Assembly: GCA_020161245.1 (NCBI GenBank) | Contig: JAIUOK010000022.1 | Span: 1-64,000, forward strand | Source of the DNA: Actinomycetota bacterium | GTDB taxonomy: Bacteria > Actinomycetota > Actinomycetes > S36-B12 > CAIYMF01 | Length of the DNA: 64,000 nt | Reading direction: 5' to 3' | In this document: positions 57,794 through 64,000 of the stretch, piece by piece | How positions within the stretch are numbered: position 1 is the stretch's first letter | Layout of the letters: every line of letters starts with the position of its first letter | The notes under the pieces: model-generated | What the model saw: the letters and a program-made list of their open reading frames with translations, nothing else | What the model was told of the DNA's origin: nothing | The model's database searches: none | Translations under genes and position numbers: made by a program

Positions 57794-58627
57794 TCAGGCC
57801 TCCGTTCCGGCGTTCTCGACCGCGGCGGTCTCGGCGACGGGCGCCTCGAGCTCGGCGGTCTCAGTGCTGGGCGTGCTCTCGGGAGCGGCGTCGCGCTGCG
57901 GGCGGCGGCCGGCGGGGCGCGCGGGGCGCTCGCGGCGGCCGGAGCCGAGACGCTCGGCGGCGGCAGCGGCCTCGCGCTCGGTGCGCGACTGGCTGACCTC
58001 GCCCTTGTAGATCCAGACCTTCACACCGATGCGGCCGAAGGTCGTGCGGGCCTCGTAGAAGCCGTAGTCGATGTTCGCGCGGAGCGTGTGCAGCGGCACG
58101 CGGCCCTCGCGGTAGAACTCGGTACGGCTCATCTCGGCGCCGCCCAGACGGCCGGACACCTGGACACGGATGCCCTTGGCGCCGCCCTTCATGGCCGACT
58201 GCATCGACTTGCGCATGGCGCGGCGGAACGAGACGCGGCTCGAGAGCTGCTCGGCCACGCCCTGCGCGACGAGCTGGGCGTCGGTCTCGGGGTTCTTGAC
58301 CTCGAGGATGTTGAGCTGCACCTGCTTGCCGGTCAGCTTCTCGAGGTCGCCGCGGATGCGGTCGGCCTCGGCGCCACGGCGGCCGATGACGATGCCGGGG
58401 CGGGCAGTGTGGATGTCGACGCGGACGCGCTCGCGCGTGCGCTCGATCTCCACCTTGCTGATGCCGGCGCGCTCCATGCCCTTGCTCATGAGGCGGCGGA
58501 TCTTCACGTCCTCGTCGACGTAGTCGCGGTAGCGCTGACCCTCCTTGGAGGAGTCGGCGAACCAGCGCGACTTGTAGTCGGTGGTGATGCCCAGACGGAA
58601 GCCGTACGGGTTGATCTTCTGGCCCAC
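57794..58627 (-). CDS. rpsC: 30S ribosomal protein S3
   Basis: A 277-residue S3 at the mRNA entry site. [20 protein letters not shown] begins the protein; the KH domain has the GxxG loop in [16 protein letters not shown]. The C-terminal domain carries [20 protein letters not shown]. After about residue 220 there is an Arg/Ala/Pro then Glu-rich tail typical of actinobacterial S3. GTG at 58627 fits family start. Confidence 0.97.
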   Translation of the reverse strand: MGQKINPYGFRLGITTDYKSRWFADSSKEGQRYRDYVDEDVKIRRLMSKGMERAGISKVEIERTRERVRVDIHTARPGIVIGRRGAEADRIRGDLEKLTGKQVQLNILEVKNPETDAQLVAQGVAEQLSSRVSFRRAMRKSMQSAMKGGAKGIRVQVSGRLGGAEMSRTEFYREGRVPLHTLRANIDYGFYEARTTFGRIGVKVWIYKGEVSQSRTEREAAAAAERLGSGRRERPARPAGRRPQRDAAPESTPSTETAELEAPVAETAAVENAGTEA

Positions 58628-58634
58628 GGCCGGG

Positions 58635-58994
58635 TCACCCCTTCTTCCGCGCCGCGTCGGCCGGGACCGACTCGACGACGACGGTGATGTGGCTGGTGCG
58701 CTTGCGGATGCGGTACGCGCGGCCCTGGGCACGCGGACGGAACCGCTTGAGGGTCGGGCCCTCGTCGACGTAGGCCTCGCGCACGACGAGCGTGGCCGGG
58801 TCGAGGTTGAAGTTGTTCGTCGCGTTGGCGATGGCGCTGTCGAGCACCTTGCCCACGGGCTCGCTCGCCGCCTGCGGCGCGAAGTGCAGCACCGCCTGAG
58901 CCTCGGCGGCCGGCAGGCCGCGGATGAGGTCGATGACGCGGCGTGCCTTCATGGGCGTGACACGCACGTAGCGCGCCTGGGCCCTGGCTTCCAT
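58635..58994 (-). CDS. rplV: 50S ribosomal protein L22
   Basis: A 119-residue L22 whose hairpin lines the exit tunnel. [40 protein letters not shown] and [20 protein letters not shown] are canonical. ATG at 58994 is preferred over an in-frame ATG at 59024 because AGGGG lies seven bases before it and Streptomyces L22 starts the same way. Confidence 0.96.
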   Translation of the reverse strand: MEARAQARYVRVTPMKARRVIDLIRGLPAAEAQAVLHFAPQAASEPVGKVLDSAIANATNNFNLDPATLVVREAYVDEGPTLKRFRPRAQGRAYRIRKRTSHITVVVESVPADAARKKG

Positions 58995-59061
58995 CGCTGT
59001 CCCCTTGCTGGTCGTCGTACTCATGAGATGTGTGGCTGGACTTCTGCTCGGTCCGCCCGCC

Positions 59062-59343
59062 TTAGCGGCGGCGGGCCTTGCGGTCGTCCTTGACGTGGCC
59101 ACGGAAGGTGCGCGTGGGAGCGAACTCGCCGAGCTTGTGGCCGATCATGTTCTCGGTCACGAAGACCGGGATGTGCTTGCGACCGTCGTGCACCGCGATG
59201 GTGTGGCCGAGCATGTCCGGCACGATCATCGAGCGGCGCGACCAGGTCTTGATCACGTTGCGGGTGCCCTTGGTGTTCTGGTCCTCGACCTTCTTGGCGA
59301 GGTGCCCGTCGACGAAGGGGCCCTTCTTGAGGCTGCGCGGCAT
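59062..59343 (-). CDS. rpsS: 30S ribosomal protein S19
   Basis: A 93-residue S19 of the small-subunit head. [40 protein letters not shown] and [20 protein letters not shown] are canonical. It lies nine bases after rplB. Confidence 0.98.
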   Translation of the reverse strand: MPRSLKKGPFVDGHLAKKVEDQNTKGTRNVIKTWSRRSMIVPDMLGHTIAVHDGRKHIPVFVTENMIGHKLGEFAPTRTFRGHVKDDRKARRR

Positions 59344-59352
59344 GACGATCCC

Positions 59353-60189
59353 TTAGCGCTTCTTGCCGGTCTTGCGACGGCGGACGATGAACTTGTCGCT
59401 GGCCTTGTTGGCCTTGCGGGTACGGCCCTCGGGCTTGCCGTTGGGGTTGACCGGGTGACGGCCACCAGAGGTCTTGCCCTCACCACCACCGTGCGGGTGG
59501 TCGATCGGGTTCATAGCCACACCGCGGACGGTCGGGCGCTTGCCCTTCCAGCGCATGCGGCCGGCCTTGCCCCAGTTGATGTTGCTCTGCTCGGCGTTGC
59601 CCACCTCGCCGACGGTGGCGCGGCAGCGCACGTCGACGTTGCGGATCTCGCCCGAGGGCAGGCGCAGCTGGGCGTAGGGGCCGTCCTTGGCGACGAGCTG
59701 GACGCTCACGCCGGCGGAACGGGCGATCTTCGCGCCGCCGCCCGGACGCAGCTCCACGGCGTGCACCACGGTGCCGACGGGGATGTTGCGCAGCGGGAGG
59801 TTGTTGCCCGGCTTGATGTCGGCCGAGGGACCCGTCTCCACGGTGTCGCCCTGCTGCAGCTTGTTCGGCGCCACGATGTAGCGCTTCTCGCCATCGGCGA
59901 AGTGCAGCAGCGCGATACGCGCGGTGCGGTTGGGGTCGTACTCGATGTGCGCGACCTTCGCCGGCACGCCGTCCTTGTCGGCGCGACGGAAGTCGATCAC
60001 GCGGTACGCCCGCTTGTGGCCACCGCCCTGGTGACGGGTGGTGATGCGGCCCTGGTTGTTGCGGCCGCCCTTCTTGGGAAGCGGGCGAACGAGCGACTTC
60101 TCCGGCTCCGACCGCGTGATCTCGACGAAGTCGGCCACGCTGGAGCCACGGCGTCCAGGAGTGGTCGGCTTGTACTTGCGGATACCCAT
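59353..60189 (-). CDS. rplB: 50S ribosomal protein L2
   Basis: A 278-residue L2, needed for subunit joining and peptidyl-transferase assembly. [40 protein letters not shown]-type text (here [20 protein letters not shown]) and the universal [20 protein letters not shown] loop are intact. Confidence 0.98.
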   Translation of the reverse strand: MGIRKYKPTTPGRRGSSVADFVEITRSEPEKSLVRPLPKKGGRNNQGRITTRHQGGGHKRAYRVIDFRRADKDGVPAKVAHIEYDPNRTARIALLHFADGEKRYIVAPNKLQQGDTVETGPSADIKPGNNLPLRNIPVGTVVHAVELRPGGGAKIARSAGVSVQLVAKDGPYAQLRLPSGEIRNVDVRCRATVGEVGNAEQSNINWGKAGRMRWKGKRPTVRGVAMNPIDHPHGGGEGKTSGGRHPVNPNGKPEGRTRKANKASDKFIVRRRKTGKKR

Positions 60190-60229
60190 CGGGTTTCTCT
60201 TCCTCGTCGGTTTCTCGTCAGTCGGCCGG

Positions 60230-60532
60230 TCAGGAGACCGGGCCGCCGAAGATGTCGATGCGGTCGCCGTCGGCGAGGCTCACGATCGCCCGCTTGGTGT
60301 CGGCGCGCTTGCCGAAGCCGAAGCGGGTGCGCGTGCGCTTGCCCTGGCGGTTGATCGTGTTCACGCCGGTCACCTTGACGCCGAAGACCTGCTCGACCGC
60401 GATCTTGATCTGGGTCTTGTTGGCGTCGGGGGCGACGATGAACGTGTACTTGTTCTCGTCGAGGAGCGCGTAGCTCTTCTCCGAGACCACGGGCGCGAGC
60501 AGGATGTCGCGCGGGTCGCTGATGCGGCTCAC
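60230..60532 (-). CDS. rplW: 50S ribosomal protein L23
   Basis: A 100-residue L23 at the tunnel exit, docking site for trigger factor and [43 protein letters not shown] and [20 protein letters not shown] are canonical. Its ATG overlaps the rplD stop by four bases. Confidence 0.97.
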   Translation of the reverse strand: MSRISDPRDILLAPVVSEKSYALLDENKYTFIVAPDANKTQIKIAVEQVFGVKVTGVNTINRQGKRTRTRFGFGKRADTKRAIVSLADGDRIDIFGGPVS

Positions 60533-61245
60533 AGCGAGGCCTCCTCATTCGCCTCGGTCTCAGTCGCGACGGCCTTGGCACCCTTGCCGGTCGTGGGACC
60601 GGCGAGGAACGCCTCGAGGGCGCCCTGGGTGAAGACCACGTCGTCGCTGACGAGGACGTCGTAGGTGTTGAGCTGGTCCGGGACGATCAGGTGGACGCTC
60701 GGGACGTTGCGCAGCGAGAGCCACGCGACGTCGTCCTCGCGCTCCACGACCACCAGCAGGTTGCGGCGGTCGCTGATCGCGGACAGGGCCTGCACCGCAG
60801 CCTTCGTCGACGGCGTCTCGCCCTCGACGATGCCCGTGACGACGTGGACGCGGCCGTTGCGGGCGCGGTCCGACAGCGCTCCGCGCAGGGCGGCGGCCTT
60901 CATCTTCTTGGGCGTCCGCTGCGCGTAGTCGCGCGGGTGCGGGCCGTGGACGGTGCCACCGCCGGCGAACTGCGGCGCACGGGTCGAGCCCTGACGGGCG
61001 CGGCCGGTGCCCTTCTGCTTGTAGGGCTTGCGGCCACCGCCGCGGACCTCGCCGCGGGTCTTGGTGTCGTGGGTGCCCTGGCGCGCGGCAGCGAGCTGGG
61101 CGACGACGACCTGGTGGATCAGCGGCACGTTGACCTGGACGCCGAACACGTCGGCGGGGAGGTCGACCGTGCCCGCGGCCTTGCCGGCCGGCGTGGTGAT
61201 CTCGACCGTGGTGACCTCGGCCTCGAGGGTGTCGTTCTTCGCCAT
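60529..61245 (-). CDS. rplD: 50S ribosomal protein L4
   Basis: A 238-residue L4 with the tunnel loop [20 protein letters not shown] followed by [20 protein letters not shown]. In enterobacteria L4 represses the S10 operon; that control is not established in actinobacteria. The C-terminus adds a Thr/Glu-rich tail of about 20 residues. The ATG lies five bases after the rplC stop. Confidence 0.97.
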   Translation of the reverse strand: MAKNDTLEAEVTTVEITTPAGKAAGTVDLPADVFGVQVNVPLIHQVVVAQLAAARQGTHDTKTRGEVRGGGRKPYKQKGTGRARQGSTRAPQFAGGGTVHGPHPRDYAQRTPKKMKAAALRGALSDRARNGRVHVVTGIVEGETPSTKAAVQALSAISDRRNLLVVVEREDDVAWLSLRNVPSVHLIVPDQLNTYDVLVSDDVVFTQGALEAFLAGPTTGKGAKAVATETEANEEASL

Positions 61246-61250
61246 GGCGA

Positions 61251-61895
61251 TCAGGCCCCCTTCGCAGCCGTGCGGACGAGCACGAGACCGCCCTTGGGGC
61301 CGGGGACGGCGCCCTTGATCAGGATCAGGCCGTTCTCGGCGTCCACGGAGTGGATCTCGAGGTTCTGGGTGGTCTGGCGCGCGACGCCCATGCGGCCCGC
61401 CATGCGCATGCCCTTGAAGACACGGCCGGGGGTCGCGCAGCCGCCGATCGAGCCGGGCTTGCGGTGGTTGCGGTGCGCACCGTGGGAGGCCGACACGCCG
61501 GAGAAGCCGTGACGCTTCATGACACCGGCGTAGCCCTTGCCCTTGGTGGTCCCGATCACGTCGACGGCCTGGCCGGCCTCGAACGTGTCGACCGCGAGCT
61601 CCTGGCCGAGCGAGTACTCGGACGCGTCGGAGGTGCGCAGCTCGACCAGGTGGCGGCGCGGCGTGACGCCCGCCTTGGCGAAGTGGCCCGAGGCGGGCTT
61701 GTTCACCTTGCGCGGGTCGATCGCGCCGAACGCGATCTGGACGGAGCTGTAGCCGTCCTGCTCGGGGGTCTTGACCTGGGTGACGACGCACGGGCCGGCC
61801 TTGACGACGGTCACGGGGACGACGCGGTTGTTGTCGTCCCAGACCTGGGTCATGCCGAGCTTCTCGCCCAGGAGCCCCTTGATCTGCTTGCTCAT
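61251..61895 (-). CDS. rplC: 50S ribosomal protein L3
   Basis: A 214-residue L3, an early assembly protein reaching the peptidyl-transferase centre. [40 protein letters not shown] and [20 protein letters not shown] are canonical. It lies 14 bp after rpsJ. Confidence 0.98.
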   Translation of the reverse strand: MSKQIKGLLGEKLGMTQVWDDNNRVVPVTVVKAGPCVVTQVKTPEQDGYSSVQIAFGAIDPRKVNKPASGHFAKAGVTPRRHLVELRTSDASEYSLGQELAVDTFEAGQAVDVIGTTKGKGYAGVMKRHGFSGVSASHGAHRNHRKPGSIGGCATPGRVFKGMRMAGRMGVARQTTQNLEIHSVDAENGLILIKGAVPGPKGGLVLVRTAAKGA

Positions 61896-61909
61896 GGTGG
61901 CTGCGTTCC

Positions 61910-62218
61910 TCAGAGCTTGATCTCGATGTCGACACCGGCCGGGAGGTCGAGACGCATGAGCGAGTCGACGGTCTTCGGCGTGGGGTCGAGGATGTCGATG
62001 AGGCGCTTGTGGGTGCGCATCTCGAAGTGCTCGCGGCTGTCCTTGTACTTGTGCGGCGAGCGGATGACGCAGTAGACGTTCTTCTCCGTCGGCAGCGGCA
62101 CCGGGCCCGCGACCTGAGCGCCCGTACGGGTCACCGTCTCGACGATCTTGCGCGCCGAGCTGTCGATGACCTCGTGGTCGTAGGCCTTGAGCCGGATGCG
62201 GATCTTCTGTCCCGCCAT
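61910..62218 (-). CDS. rpsJ: 30S ribosomal protein S10
   Basis: A 102-residue S10, also NusE of transcription antitermination complexes. [40 protein letters not shown] and [20 protein letters not shown] are canonical. It heads the S10 group; a hairpin at 62290-62328 separates it from tuf. AAGGA lies ahead of the ATG. Confidence 0.98.
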   Translation of the reverse strand: MAGQKIRIRLKAYDHEVIDSSARKIVETVTRTGAQVAGPVPLPTEKNVYCVIRSPHKYKDSREHFEMRTHKRLIDILDPTPKTVDSLMRLDLPAGVDIEIKL

Positions 62219-62289
62219 GGTGGCTTCGGTGTCCTTACTCGTTCGTGTGCCGCTGGGAGGGAGCCGGTCCGCCGGCCCCCTGGTGGGTC

Positions 62290-62328
62290 CGCGCTCGGGC
62301 CCGCCCGCTAGGTGCGGGCCCGAGCGCG
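62290..62328 (-). terminator. Terminator behind tuf
   Basis: Perfect 14-bp arms (62290-62303 and 62315-62328) with an 11-base loop, 13 bases past the tuf stop. No T-tract follows, as is common in high-GC actinobacteria. The S10 group promoter should lie between it and 62218, but I cannot point to one. Confidence 0.75.
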
Positions 62329-62341
62329 TTCGCCAGAGGTG

Positions 62342-63535
<1,194 letters not shown>

Positions 63536-63688
63536 GGTGTCCTCCTGTGGACTGCGGATTGTTTACGCCGTACGACGTAGGTCCTGGGTGGATCGGTTTC
63601 ATGTCTGCTGGTGCAGGGTGGTGCTGGTCGTGCTGGCGGGCTCACTCGCGCCTTGCGGCGTCCGATCACCCCGGTGGTGCGGAGCCGC

Positions 63689-64000
63689 TTACTCGCCCCG
63701 CGCCTTCGCGATGATCTCGGTCGCCACGTTGCCCGGAACCTGGGCGTACGAGTCGAACTGCATCGAGTAGCTGGCCCGGCCCTGGGTCTTGCTGCGGAGG
63801 TCGCCGACGTAGCCGAACATCTCCGACAGCGGCACCAGGGCCTTGACGACGCGGGCACCGGCCCGCTCCTCCATGGCCTGGATCTGGCCACGGCGGGAGT
63901 TGAGGTCGCCGATGACATCGCCCATGAAGTCCTCGGGCGTGGTGACCTCGACGGCCATCATCGGCTCGAGCAGGACCGCGCCGGCCATGCGCGCGGCCTC
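63689..64000 (-). CDS. fusA: Elongation factor G, C-terminal part only (window edge)
   Basis: About the last 103 residues of EF-G, the translocation GTPase. The visible part is domain V and the end of domain [22 protein letters not shown] then [20 protein letters not shown] and [20 protein letters not shown]. The rest lies beyond the window on the right. It is followed by tuf, the standard str-operon order. Confidence 0.97.
   Translation of the reverse strand, partial: EAARMAGAVLLEPMMAVEVTTPEDFMGDVIGDLNSRRGQIQAMEERAGARVVKALVPLSEMFGYVGDLRSKTQGRASYSMQFDSYAQVPGNVATEIIAKARGE

Noticed and set aside
58995-59102. Longer N-terminus for L22 (ATG at 59024 or 59102)
   Set aside because: No ribosome site before either codon, and the MEARAQARY start with AGGGG upstream matches Streptomyces L22.

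Overview
The window is chromosomal DNA of a high-GC Gram-positive actinomycete. Coding sequence is very GC-rich, GTG starts are frequent, and the characteristic actinobacterial genes are present: a WhiB iron-sulfur regulator, a BldM-type regulator, GroEL with a His-rich tail, GuaB3 beside GuaB, a ChoD-type GMC oxidoreductase, and a mycothiol-family DinB protein. A chemotaxis CheB implies a motile relative. The lineage cannot be fixed from this sequence alone; the mix of BldM, WhiB and CheB would suit a motile, developing group, but that is inference. I see no rRNA, tRNA, CRISPR, prophage or insertion sequence.

Left part (1-14.1 kb): the 3'-truncated guaA, a CD225-like membrane protein, a two-gene heterodimeric ABC exporter on the + strand, then on the - strand a ChoD-type oxidoreductase coupled to a GabD2-like aldehyde dehydrogenase, a DUF1905/YdeI protein, guaB3, guaB and an orphan cheB. 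Two related palindromes lie at 5742-5795 and 9884-9937. Regulatory cluster (14.1-20.1 kb): bldM-like response regulator, an unknown helical-repeat protein, a CarH-like B12-binding MerR regulator, a whiB-like gene on the + strand, and groES-groEL1 under a CIRCE operator.

Middle (20-45 kb): a THUMP-like methyltransferase, acyl-CoA dehydrogenase, luciferase-like flavin oxidoreductase, homocysteine methyltransferase and a Tat lipoprotein intradiol dioxygenase. These are followed by a tightly overlapping - strand operon acpS-nnr-alr-hydrolase-tsaE-tsaB-rimI-tsaD, which combines carrier-protein activation, NAD(P)HX repair, D-alanine supply and tRNA t6A synthesis. Then come a GNAT acetyltransferase, glmS and glmM (UDP-GlcNAc supply), rplM-rpsI, an ATP-grasp ligase, an ABC-F ATPase, a DinB/MDMPI protein, a DoxX protein and carbamate kinase.

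Right part (44.4-64 kb), all on the - strand and read from right to left: fusA (partial), tuf, the S10 group (rpsJ to rpsQ), the spc group (rplN to rplO), secY-adk-map, then infA-rpmJ-rpsM-rpsK-rpsD-rpoA-rplQ-truA. Hairpins and promoter-like sequences divide this long array into several transcription units.

The window is mainly housekeeping. The most interesting leads are a promoter-like block shared by the B12-type regulator gene and whiB, the paired palindromes, an exporter with a lost P-loop, and a truA start codon buried in a terminator-like hairpin.
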